This document shows positions 1-10,343 of a stretch of 41,354 nucleotides of DNA, piece by piece (the stretch's first letter is position 1; every line of letters begins with the position of its first letter). This DNA comes from Deltaproteobacteria bacterium (lineage in GTDB: Bacteria > Myxococcota_A > Polyangia > Haliangiales > JADYYK01). Below the pieces are notes generated by a model, which saw only the letters and a list, made by a program, of their open reading frames with translations, was not told where the DNA came from and searched no databases. Made by a program: the position numbers and the translations under genes. Location: assembly GCA_020853705.1 (NCBI GenBank), contig JADYYK010000157.1, positions 1 to 41,354 on the forward strand. Reading direction: 5' to 3'.

Positions 1-46
1 CCAGCACCACGAACCCGACCGACCTCGCGAACTTCGACGACGACAT
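1..46 (-). CDS. start of an unknown gene leaving the left edge
   Basis: Only the first 15 codons are visible (MSSSKFARSVGFVVL). They begin at an ATG on the minus strand preceded by GGAGG at 55-59, eight bases away, which is a good ribosome binding site. A short basic/serine stretch followed by hydrophobic residues would fit the start of a signal peptide or membrane anchor, but too little is visible to name a product. It would be divergent from the TPR gene at 261, with a 214-base spacer (47-260) in which I see no other clear element. A plus-strand frame is also open here, so the call is tentative. Confidence 0.4.
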   Translation of the reverse strand, partial: MSSSKFARSVGFVVL

Positions 47-260
47 CCTCGCAGCCTCCAGCACGGCTCGCACGCACGAGCCGGCGCAACCTAGCGCAGG
101 CCCACTTTCGCCGCAACGGCGCCGCGCTGGATCATGGACCAGGCCACCCTGGTCCACCCCTGCCGTCGCCGCCCCCGGGGCGCCGGCCCCGAAATCCCCC
201 CGAGAAAGCCGGGATCTGCCACGGCACGCCGGTTGCTCTGTGCCGCCCCGGAGGTTCTCG

Positions 261-980
261 ATGCGCACCAGGGCCCTGGCGTTCGCCGCCGCAATCACCG
301 TCGCCGTCGCCACTCTCACAGCCGCCGCGCGCCCGGCCGCCGCCGACAAGCGCGGCGCCGCGGCCGAGGAGGCCAAGCGCCGCACGGCCGCCGCCCAGCA
401 GGCCTATGACGAGGGCACCAAGTACTACAGCCTGCGCGACTTCCCGCGTGCCATCGAGAACTACAAGAAGGCCTACGAGCTCAGCCCCAACCCCGCCTTC
501 CTCTACAACATCGGCCAGGCCTACCGCCTGTCGCGCGGCTATGACGACGCCCTCTTCTTCTACAAGTCGTTCCTGCGCAACGCCCCCGACGCCGACAACC
601 GCGCCGAGGTCGAGCGCCGCATCGCCGAGATGCAGCTCGCGGTCGACCAGCAGAACGCCACCGCCAAGCCGCCCAACGAGGTCGTGGCCCCCGACGGCAG
701 CAAGCCGCCGGCCCCCGAGCCGCCGCCCGCCAGCCCGCCGCGCGAATCCGCGCGCGCCCGCATCCCGGCGCCCGACGCGGTGCCCGACCAGGACCCCACC
801 ACCACCGCCGCCGCCGCGCCCGGCGCCACCGAGCGCCCGGCCTCGCGGCCCATCTACAAGAGGTGGTGGTTCTGGACCGGCGTCGGCGTGGTCGTCGTCG
901 GCGCCACCGTCGCGGTGATCGCCAGCAGCGGCGGCGACAGCGACCCCTCGACCGAGTTTGGACGCACCGATGTCTTCTGA
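261..980 (+). CDS. secreted or membrane-anchored TPR protein
   Basis: The 239-residue product begins with a typical signal peptide (MRTRALAF, an Ala/Val-rich core, likely cleavage after ARPAAA near residue 28). Residues about 45-125 form tetratricopeptide-type helices (AYDEGTKYYSLRDFPRAIENYKKAYELSPN, given here only in part as YYSLRDFPRAIENYKKAYEL, then FLYNIGQAYRLSRGYDDALF). A Pro/Ala/Glu-rich linker follows, and near the C-terminus a basic-aromatic cap (YKRWWFW) leads into one hydrophobic helix. This layout is common in myxobacterial envelope proteins; partners are unknown. I chose the ATG at 261 rather than the in-frame GTG at 240 because GGAGG sits at 250-254. The next gene starts 13 bases after its stop, so the two are probably co-transcribed. 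No enzymatic domain is seen. Confidence 0.8.
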   Translation: MRTRALAFAAAITVAVATLTAAARPAAADKRGAAAEEAKRRTAAAQQAYDEGTKYYSLRDFPRAIENYKKAYELSPNPAFLYNIGQAYRLSRGYDDALFFYKSFLRNAPDADNRAEVERRIAEMQLAVDQQNATAKPPNEVVAPDGSKPPAPEPPPASPPRESARARIPAPDAVPDQDPTTTAAAAPGATERPASRPIYKRWWFWTGVGVVVVGATVAVIASSGGDSDPSTEFGRTDVF

Positions 981-993
981 GCGGGAGGCCCCG

Positions 994-3900
994 ATGTCAC
1001 GCAAGCCCTGTTACCTGCTCGCCCTGCTGTGCCTCGCCGCCGCGACCCCGGTCGCCTGCGGCGGTGACGGCGACACCCTGGTCGTGGTCGAGATCGCGCG
1101 CGGCACCGCGGTCGGCGACGTCACCCGCATCGAGGTCCAGCTCGACCTCGGCGGCCAGACCGCCACCCGCACGCTCGACCACGGCGGCGGCCCCATCGCG
1201 CTGCCCACCGACGCCCTGTTCGGCATCCGCAGCGGCGCCGGCCCCATCAAGGTGACCGCGACCGCCACCATCGGCAGCACCACCATCAGCGGCGACACCG
1301 CCGGCACCGTGACCCGCGGCGACACCACGCGCATCAAGGTCATCCTGGGCAGCCACATCGTCGACCCCTGCACGCCGGCCCCGTGCGACGACGGCGGCGG
1401 CACCCCGCGCCTCGAGCTCGATCGCACCACCCAGGACTTCGGCGACGTCCTGGTCGGGCAGCGCTCGCTGCCGGTGCAGCTGACCGTCACCAACCGCGGC
1501 GACGCCGCCACCAGCGCCATCACCACGACGCTGGCCGCCTCGACCGGCACCCCCTTCGTGGTCAGCGCCGACACCTGCGCCACGCAGACCCTGGCCGCCG
1601 CCGCGTCGTGCACCGTCAGCCTGGAGTTCGCGCCCACCATCGCGGGTGATCTCACCGGCACCCTGACGCTGTCGGCCGTGACCGGTGGCCAGGTCCAGGT
1701 CACGCTGGCCGGCCGCGCCTCCACCGCGGGCGACCTCGCCGCGTCGCCCGACACCCTGAGCCTCGGCTCGGTCGCCGTCGGCGGCGTCAGCGCGACCCAG
1801 ACCGTCACCATCCTGAACCGCGGCGGCAGCGCCACCGGCGCCCTCATGGTCGACGTCACCGGCACCGACGCCGCCGAGTTCCCGCTGCCCAGCGACGGCT
1901 GCAGCGCCCAGCCCCTGGCCGCCACCTCGAGCTGCCAGATCACGGTGCGCTTCCAGCCCAGCATGGCGGGCGGGCGCCAGGCCTCGCTGCGTGTGCGCGC
2001 CACCCCGGGCGGCACCGCGCTGGTCGCGCTCTCGGGGGATGGCCTGAGCGCCGGCTCGCTGCGCTTCGACCAGGCCACCCGCGACCTCGGCTCGGTGCTG
2101 CAAGGCACGCCCAGCGCCACCATCACCCTGCGCGTCAGCAACACCGGCCAGTCGCCCACCGGCGTCCCCGCCTTCACCCTGACCGGCCTGCAGGCGAGCG
2201 ACTTCGAGATCGTCAACCACACCTGCAGCGCCGCGCTGGCCGCCAACGCCGGCTGCGACGTCAACCTGCGCATGACGCCCAGCGCCCCCGGCCCGCGCGC
2301 CGCCCAGCTCGAGGTCCGCGCCACCCCGGGCGGCGCCACCACCGCCGCGCTGTCGGGCACCGGCCTGGCCGCCGCCAATTTCGTGTGGTCGCCCGCCGGC
2401 CAGGACTTCGGCGGCGTCACCGTGGGCTCCCTCTCCAGCGCCACCCTGACGCTGTCCAACGCCGGCGGCGTCGCCTCGGCCGCGCCGGCCATCAGCATCG
2501 GCGGCAGCCATGCGGCTGACTTCACCATCGTCACCAGCGGCTGCACCGCGGCGCTGTCGCCCGGCGGCAACTGCCAGGTCGTGGTTCGCTTCAGCCCCGG
2601 CGTCGCCGGCCTGCGCATGGCCACGCTGACCGCGACCGCGACCGCGGGCGGCACCGCGAACGCCCCGCTGATGGGCAACGGCCAGACCCCAGGCGCCCTC
2701 GACATCGACCCGGCCACGCATGATTTCGGCTCGATCCTGCAGGGCACCGCGGCGCCCACGCGGGTCTTCACCATCACCAACACCGGGCAGTCGCCGACCA
2801 CCGCGCTGTCCCTGCGCTTCACCGGCTCGGCCGCCAGCGAGATGTCGCTCAGCGCCGACACCTGCACCGGCGTCAGCCTGCCCGCCGCCGCCTTCTGCAC
2901 CGTCACGGTGCAGTTCCTGCCGCCCACCGCGGGTAGCAAGACCGCCGGCCTGGAGGCCTCCGCCAGCACCGGCGGCGTCGCGACCGCGGCGCTCAGCGGC
3001 CGCGGCCTCAGCCCGGCGCGCTTCCGCCTGCTGCCCAGTCCGCACACCTTCGCCAGCACGCTGCTCGACCAGACCAGCGCGACCCAGGACTTCACGCTGA
3101 GCAACATTGGCGAGGTCGCCACCACCGCGCCCACCGTCAGCCTCGGCGGCGTCCACGCCACCGACTTCGAGCAGACCTCCAACGGCTGCACCGCCGCGCT
3201 GATGCCCGCCGACAGCTGCGTCATCCGCGTGCGCTTTCACCCCACTTCCAGCAACGGCCAGCGCAGCGCCAGCCTCAACGTCAGCGCGACCACCGGCGGC
3301 ACCGCCGCCGCGGCCCTGGCCGGCCTCGCGCTGGCGCCCGCCAACCTGACCCTGACCTCGCCCGAGGGCACCGACTTCGGCAACGTGAGGCTCGGCAGCT
3401 GGCTCGACCTGGCCTTCCGGGTCAGCAACACCGGCGACATCGCGGCCGCCGGCCTGACCTCGACCGTCAGCGGCCCCTTCAGCATCCTCGGCAGCGGTGA
3501 GACCGCCGACTGCACCACCACCCTGGTCGGCGGCGGCACCTGCCTGGTGCGCGTGCGCTTCCGCCCCACCACAGCTGGCGCCCAGACCGGCACGCTGCGT
3601 GTCACCGCCAGCCCCGGTGGCGCCCCCAGCCCGCTCACCCTGACTGGCTTCGGCCAGCGTCCCGCCACCCTGACCCCCAGCCTCGCCATGGTCTCGTTCG
3701 GCAACGCCGAGGTCGCGGTCACCAGCGCGGCACAGCGCATCGTCATCAGCAACACCGGGGACCTGCCCTCCGACCCCCTCCAGATCTCGAGCTCGCAGCC
3801 CACCGAGTTCGCCTTCACCGGCTGCACCGGCGCCTTGATGCCCGGCGCCACCTGCGACCTCGACGTCACCGTGCGCCCGCTCGGGGTCGGCGCCCGCAGC

Positions 3901-5199
3901 GCGACCTACCTGGTCCAGAACGGCGCCACCAGCGTTGGCCAGGCCAGCATCCCGGCCGACGCCACCGGCGTCGCCCGCCTGACCTGGACCACCGTCGGCA
4001 CCGGCACCGTCACGGTCACGCCAGCCGGCACCAGCTGCGGCACCAACTGCGCGCTGTACCCGGGCGGCGACGTCACCATGCAGGGCCGCACCAGCCACGG
4101 CTCCGGCTTCTTCTTCAGCGGCTTCACCGGGTCCAGCGCGTGTGTGGGCCCCGCCCGTGACTGCACCATTTCGATGAACGCGTCGCGCACCATTACCGCG
4201 ACCTTCACCGCGCTGACCACCAACCTGGCCTTCGTCAGCTCGGCGGCCACGCCCGCCAACCTCGGCGGCACCGCACCTTACGACGCGCACTGCAACACCG
4301 CGGCAACCGCCGCCGGCATCAACAACGCCGCCGGCAACGCCTACATCGCCTGGATCAGCGACGACAACTCGCGCGCCCTGACCCGACTGGGCGCGGCGCG
4401 CAACTTCGTCCGCATGGATGGCCGCGTGTTCACCAACGACCTCGCCAGCACGCTGAGCCTCACCGATCGCCGCCAGTACAACTCGCTGATCTACGACGAG
4501 ACCGGCGCCCGCGTCCCCAACGACAGCTTCGTCCGCACCGGGATGGACAGCGACGGAACGCCGAACGGTCATTGCGAGAACTGGACCGGCGGCGGCAACC
4601 AAGGCTACGGCAGCATGCCGAACTCGCGCTGGCACATCAACGGCGGCATCGGCTGCACCCAGCCCTACCCGGTCTACTGCATGATGAAGAGCTTCAGCGG
4701 CGCCGGCCCGACGCCGCCCACGGCGGCGGGCAAGCTGGCCTTCGTGACCACCACGCTGACGCCCAGCGGCGGCGTGGCCGCGCTCGACGCGCGCTGCAAC
4801 GCCGAGAAGCCGGCCGGTAGCGGCAGCTTCAAGGCCATGGTCAACACCACGACCACCACGGCGGCCTCGGTGGTCAACCTGTCGACCACCTATGTCACGC
4901 CCGCCCGCCAGATCGTGGGGACTGGCAGCGACCTGGCCAACTATCGCCCGCTGCAGACCGGCCTGTGGCAGGGGGGCGACGGCAGCTTCCTCAGCCCCGC
5001 CCCCTTCATCCTCACCGGCGGCGGCGTGCCCACCCAGACCAGCACCGCGACGCTGACCTGCGACGACTACACCACGGCCAACCCGGGCAGCGGCTATCGC
5101 ACCGGCTACGTCAACCGCTCGGACGGCTGGTGGTTCTCGGGCTTCAACTTCGGCTGCGACGCGGTCGATCAGTTCGGCGTGCTCTGCATCGAGCAATAG
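994..5199 (+). CDS. giant choice-of-anchor-D repeat protein with two DUF1554-like domains
   Basis: The product has 1401 residues. Residues 1-22 are a signal peptide ending in PVAC-GG, so it may be a lipoprotein, although the lipobox is weak because Pro is at -3. From about residue 130 to 1000 there are eight diverged repeats of about 105 residues, each opening like 'DFGxVxVG...TxTxxNTG' and holding a pair of cysteines (for example TCATQ...SCTV). This is the ASH/HYDIN-like choice-of-anchor-D fold. A bacterial Ig-like/InlB-type repeat follows (WTTVGTGTVTVTP...SGFFFSGFTG). The last 330 residues contain two domains resembling DUF1554 (FVSSAATPANLGG...; LAFVTTTLTPSGG...CNAEKPAG...GCDAVDQFGVLCIEQ). 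The ATG at 994 has GGGAGG at 983-988; the longer frame from 958 would overlap the TPR gene. It is likely a surface or periplasmic protein; its function is unknown. Confidence 0.85.
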   Translation: MSRKPCYLLALLCLAAATPVACGGDGDTLVVVEIARGTAVGDVTRIEVQLDLGGQTATRTLDHGGGPIALPTDALFGIRSGAGPIKVTATATIGSTTISGDTAGTVTRGDTTRIKVILGSHIVDPCTPAPCDDGGGTPRLELDRTTQDFGDVLVGQRSLPVQLTVTNRGDAATSAITTTLAASTGTPFVVSADTCATQTLAAAASCTVSLEFAPTIAGDLTGTLTLSAVTGGQVQVTLAGRASTAGDLAASPDTLSLGSVAVGGVSATQTVTILNRGGSATGALMVDVTGTDAAEFPLPSDGCSAQPLAATSSCQITVRFQPSMAGGRQASLRVRATPGGTALVALSGDGLSAGSLRFDQATRDLGSVLQGTPSATITLRVSNTGQSPTGVPAFTLTGLQASDFEIVNHTCSAALAANAGCDVNLRMTPSAPGPRAAQLEVRATPGGATTAALSGTGLAAANFVWSPAGQDFGGVTVGSLSSATLTLSNAGGVASAAPAISIGGSHAADFTIVTSGCTAALSPGGNCQVVVRFSPGVAGLRMATLTATATAGGTANAPLMGNGQTPGALDIDPATHDFGSILQGTAAPTRVFTITNTGQSPTTALSLRFTGSAASEMSLSADTCTGVSLPAAAFCTVTVQFLPPTAGSKTAGLEASASTGGVATAALSGRGLSPARFRLLPSPHTFASTLLDQTSATQDFTLSNIGEVATTAPTVSLGGVHATDFEQTSNGCTAALMPADSCVIRVRFHPTSSNGQRSASLNVSATTGGTAAAALAGLALAPANLTLTSPEGTDFGNVRLGSWLDLAFRVSNTGDIAAAGLTSTVSGPFSILGSGETADCTTTLVGGGTCLVRVRFRPTTAGAQTGTLRVTASPGGAPSPLTLTGFGQRPATLTPSLAMVSFGNAEVAVTSAAQRIVISNTGDLPSDPLQISSSQPTEFAFTGCTGALMPGATCDLDVTVRPLGVGARSATYLVQNGATSVGQASIPADATGVARLTWTTVGTGTVTVTPAGTSCGTNCALYPGGDVTMQGRTSHGSGFFFSGFTGSSACVGPARDCTISMNASRTITATFTALTTNLAFVSSAATPANLGGTAPYDAHCNTAATAAGINNAAGNAYIAWISDDNSRALTRLGAARNFVRMDGRVFTNDLASTLSLTDRRQYNSLIYDETGARVPNDSFVRTGMDSDGTPNGHCENWTGGGNQGYGSMPNSRWHINGGIGCTQPYPVYCMMKSFSGAGPTPPTAAGKLAFVTTTLTPSGGVAALDARCNAEKPAGSGSFKAMVNTTTTTAASVVNLSTTYVTPARQIVGTGSDLANYRPLQTGLWQGGDGSFLSPAPFILTGGGVPTQTSTATLTCDDYTTANPGSGYRTGYVNRSDGWWFSGFNFGCDAVDQFGVLCIEQ

Positions 5200-5215
5200 C
5201 CCGCAGCGAGGCTGC

Positions 5216-5998
5216 TCATTCGCGCCGGACGCGCAGAAGATCGGCGTCGATGGACGACTCGTTCCACCCTGCGAGCACGTTGCCCCAGCGCTCGACGAGC
5301 GAAGCCAGCGGCTTCAAGGACGCGGGAATGCTTGCGGCGTCGAAATACGCCCGCTCGAGTCCGTCTGCGTCCTCGATCGTGAAGTCTCCGGTCGCGGAGT
5401 CGGGATCCACGAAGTCGACGAGTTCGCCCTCCGGCTTGGCGAGCGCCACCGCCGTGTCCCATTCGTCCATCCCCCAGGGAGAGAACTCGCCACGCCACAC
5501 TCCGTCGGAGTCCTCGAGCGCCCACTGCCGGCTGGAGTGAACGATGAACCTGCGACCCGCGGCTTCCCAGGTGTGCCGCTCACCCTCGGTGAGCTCCGTG
5601 AACAGGTAGTCCCGCTCGCCCATGCCGACGGGGAACAAGCGCGCCGGATCGCCGAGCGGCTCGAATGGCGCCTGGTCGCGCTGAACCGTCCACTCGCCCG
5701 AGCTGGTGAGCCACCGGATGAATTCGAGGGCTCGCCCCTCCGCGTTCCCCGCCCAGTACGCGTTCACGCTGACGTGGTCCGGAAGCGGCAGCACGAACGC
5801 GCCATTCGGCATGCGCTTGGGGTTCGCGATGCGCTCGCGCTGGCTGTCCTCCATCTCCTGCTTGCTCGCGCTGAGGTGCCAGATCTTGCGCTCGACCGGA
5901 TCGAGAAACGCGTAGTCCTTCGTCGCGAGCCAGGCCGAGATCGCGTCGTGGTCGATCGAACCATTCGCCGGGCGCAGCTTGAGCTCTTCGTGGATCAT
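5216..5998 (-). CDS. hypothetical protein, 260 residues
   Basis: I do not recognise this family. The product is soluble, acidic and rich in Trp/Tyr (for example NAYWAGNAEGRALEFIRWL and EFSPWGMDEWDTAVALAKPE), with no signal peptide or membrane helix, and no catalytic motif I can name. It starts at an ATG and ends 16 bases from the stop of the giant repeat protein, with which it converges. Its codon use is looser than that of its neighbours, with more A/T-ending codons; hand counts of three 60-base lines gave 63-68% GC, against 80% or more in a line of the preceding gene. That suggests a later arrival (inference). It is likely transcribed alone, since the next minus-strand gene upstream, korB, ends about 100 bases away. 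Confidence 0.7.
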   Translation of the reverse strand: MIHEELKLRPANGSIDHDAISAWLATKDYAFLDPVERKIWHLSASKQEMEDSQRERIANPKRMPNGAFVLPLPDHVSVNAYWAGNAEGRALEFIRWLTSSGEWTVQRDQAPFEPLGDPARLFPVGMGERDYLFTELTEGERHTWEAAGRRFIVHSSRQWALEDSDGVWRGEFSPWGMDEWDTAVALAKPEGELVDFVDPDSATGDFTIEDADGLERAYFDAASIPASLKPLASLVERWGNVLAGWNESSIDADLLRVRRE

Positions 5999-6048
5999 GG
6001 AGTCTCGGCGCCCCCCAGGAACGTCGTCAATCCCGATGTTCTTGTCAG

Positions 6049-6054
6049 ATTGTA
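6049..6054 (-). promoter_or_regulatory. possible -10 element for the hypothetical gene
   Basis: Read on the minus strand this is TACAAT, one base from the sigma-70 consensus, about 50 bases before the start codon at 5998. No good -35 hexamer lies at the right distance, so it is only a candidate. Confidence 0.25.
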
Positions 6055-6100
6055 AAGCAGAAGAAGCGGGGAACGAGCGATGAATCTAGACCAATCTGGA

Positions 6101-7174
<1,074 letters not shown>

Positions 7175-7176
7175 GG

Positions 7177-9048
<1,872 letters not shown>

Positions 9049-9108
9049 CTGTCCTCGGACTATGAAAATTGTGAGGGAATCTAGCGCGCCGGCGACCCAC
9101 CGTCAACG

Positions 9109-9147
9109 AACCGGTCAACGCGCCTTACGGGTTGATCCCGACCGGTT
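9109..9147. repeat. inverted repeat in the korA / CBS-gene spacer
   Basis: AACCGGTC at 9109-9116 is matched by its exact complement GACCGGTT at 9140-9147, with 23 bases between. The spacing is about three helix turns centre to centre, which would allow a regulator to bind two sites on one face. It sits between divergent starts (9048 and 9197). A regulatory role is inference. Confidence 0.4.
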
Positions 9148-9196
9148 ACGAGGCCAAGATGAGGGCGCGGAGAGCCTACTGGTCAGGAGGGTGGAG

Positions 9197-9727
9197 ATGA
9201 AGGAATTCGTTGTACTGGAGGGGACGCCGCCCAGCGAGTTCGAGGAGACCTATGGCGAGGACGTGCTCAAGCACGCCATCTTCGAGGAGCCTCTCAGCAA
9301 GGTGCGCCGTCGCAAGACGGTGACGGTCCCCGCGACGGCGTCGATCGCCGACGTCATCCAGGCCATGAACGACGCCCACGTCGGCTGCGCCCTGGTGGTG
9401 CGCCTGCGCAAGCTGGTCGGCATCTTCACGGAGCGCGACGTGCTGCGCAAGGTCGCCCTGGGCGGCATGGACCTGCGCAAGACCGCGGTCGAGACGGTGA
9501 TGACGCCTGATCCCGACACCTTGCCTTCGAGTGCGTCGATCGCCTTTGCGCTGCGCACCATGAGTGTGGAAGGCTACCGCCACATACCGCTGGTCGATTC
9601 AGAGGGTGCGCCGGTCGGCGTGGTCGCGGTGCGCGACATCGTTGGCTGGCTGGCGCGTCTGTTCCCCGAGTCGGTGCTCAATCTGCCGCCCGAGCCCGGC
9701 TTTCCCAAGACCGTAGATGGAGGCTAG
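9197..9727 (+). CDS. CBS-domain pair protein
   Basis: The 176-residue product consists of a short N-terminal segment and two tandem CBS modules: VTVPATASIADVIQAMNDAH...GIFTERDVLRKV (about residues 40-90) and VMTPDPDTLPSSASIAFALR...GVVAVRDIVGWLA (about 100-155). Such pairs bind adenine nucleotides or related ligands and usually act as energy or redox sensors. No enzyme domain is attached. The start was set at 9197 because AGGAGGGTGGAG lies directly in front; the open frame extends far upstream but would overlap korA. tpx begins four bases after the stop, so the two form an operon placed between the two 2-oxoglutarate oxidation systems. The ligand is unknown. Confidence 0.85.
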   Translation: MKEFVVLEGTPPSEFEETYGEDVLKHAIFEEPLSKVRRRKTVTVPATASIADVIQAMNDAHVGCALVVRLRKLVGIFTERDVLRKVALGGMDLRKTAVETVMTPDPDTLPSSASIAFALRTMSVEGYRHIPLVDSEGAPVGVVAVRDIVGWLARLFPESVLNLPPEPGFPKTVDGG

Positions 9728-9730
9728 AAG

Positions 9731-10234
9731 ATGCCGAAGGTGAAGTGGAGAGGCGCCGAGGTCACCACGACCGGCCCCGAGCTCAAGGTGGGCGACAAGG
9801 CCCCGACTGATTTTGCTCTGACCGCGACCGACATGAGCGCCATCAAGGGCTCGGATCTGGCCGGCAAGAAGCGCGTCATCATGACCTCGCCGTCGATCGA
9901 CACGCCAGTGTGCGACGCCGAGGCGCGGCGCTTCAACCAGGAGGCCACCGCGATCCCGGGGGTCGACCTGGTGTTCGCGACCTGCGACCTGCCGTTCGCG
10001 CAGAAGCGCTGGTGCGGTGGCGCGGGCATCGACAAGCTCAAGCTGGCGTCCGACTACAAGGACCGCTCGTTCGGCAAGGCCTTCGGCGTGCTGGAGCCGT
10101 CGCGTCAGCTGCTGGTGCGCGCGGTCTTCGCCATCGACGCGTCGGACACCGTGCGCTACGTCGAGTACGTGTCCGAGGTGACGACGGAGCCGAACTACGA
10201 CGCCGCGCTCGAGGCCGCCAAGGCCCTCAAGTAA
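9731..10234 (+). CDS. tpx: thiol peroxidase (Tpx-type peroxiredoxin)
   Basis: This enzyme reduces hydrogen peroxide and organic hydroperoxides in the cytoplasm with electrons from thioredoxin. The 167-residue protein shows the atypical 2-Cys Tpx pattern: peroxidatic Cys61 in SPSIDTPVCDAEARRFN and resolving Cys95 in DLPFAQKRWCGGAGI. Length and N-terminal hairpin (VTTTGPELKVGDKAPTDFAL) are normal. Its ribosome binding site GGAGG (9719-9723) lies inside the last codons of the CBS gene, so the two are coupled. It converges with sucB across a tandem repeat. A role in protecting the oxygen-sensitive KorAB and the oxidant-producing SucAB next door is plausible but inferred. Confidence 0.93.
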   Translation: MPKVKWRGAEVTTTGPELKVGDKAPTDFALTATDMSAIKGSDLAGKKRVIMTSPSIDTPVCDAEARRFNQEATAIPGVDLVFATCDLPFAQKRWCGGAGIDKLKLASDYKDRSFGKAFGVLEPSRQLLVRAVFAIDASDTVRYVEYVSEVTTEPNYDAALEAAKALK

Positions 10235-10280
10235 CGCTGGCGCCCTGAAGCACCCCGGCGCGCCGCCGTCGCCGCGCCGG

Positions 10281-10343
10281 TCTCCACGCTTCTCTCCACG
10301 CTTCTCTCCGCGCTTCTCTCCGCGCTTCTCTCCACGCTTCTCT
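10281..10343. repeat. five tandem copies of a 12-base unit
   Basis: The unit TCTCC(A/G)CGCTTC occurs five times without a gap (10281-10340), followed by a partial TCT. The only variation is A or G at position 6 (A,A,G,G,A). The last bases run into the sucB stop codon (10342-10344 on the minus strand). It fills most of the space between the convergent tpx and sucB. No stem-loop potential is evident in the unit itself. Confidence 0.95.

Noticed and set aside
3..260. Plus-strand frame open from the left edge into the TPR gene (possible longer protein)
   Set aside because: It has no start codon before 240, and the strong GGAGG plus signal peptide at 261 mark the true start. The stretch 3-110 reads plausibly as protein, so a partial upstream gene cannot be fully excluded.
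997..5196. 1399-codon open frame on the minus strand, opposite the giant repeat protein
   Set aside because: Its product is a monotonous Ala/Gly/Arg/Val mix without domains. In very GC-rich coding DNA the antisense frame stays open because stop codons are rare; the plus strand has a signal peptide, repeats and a ribosome binding site.
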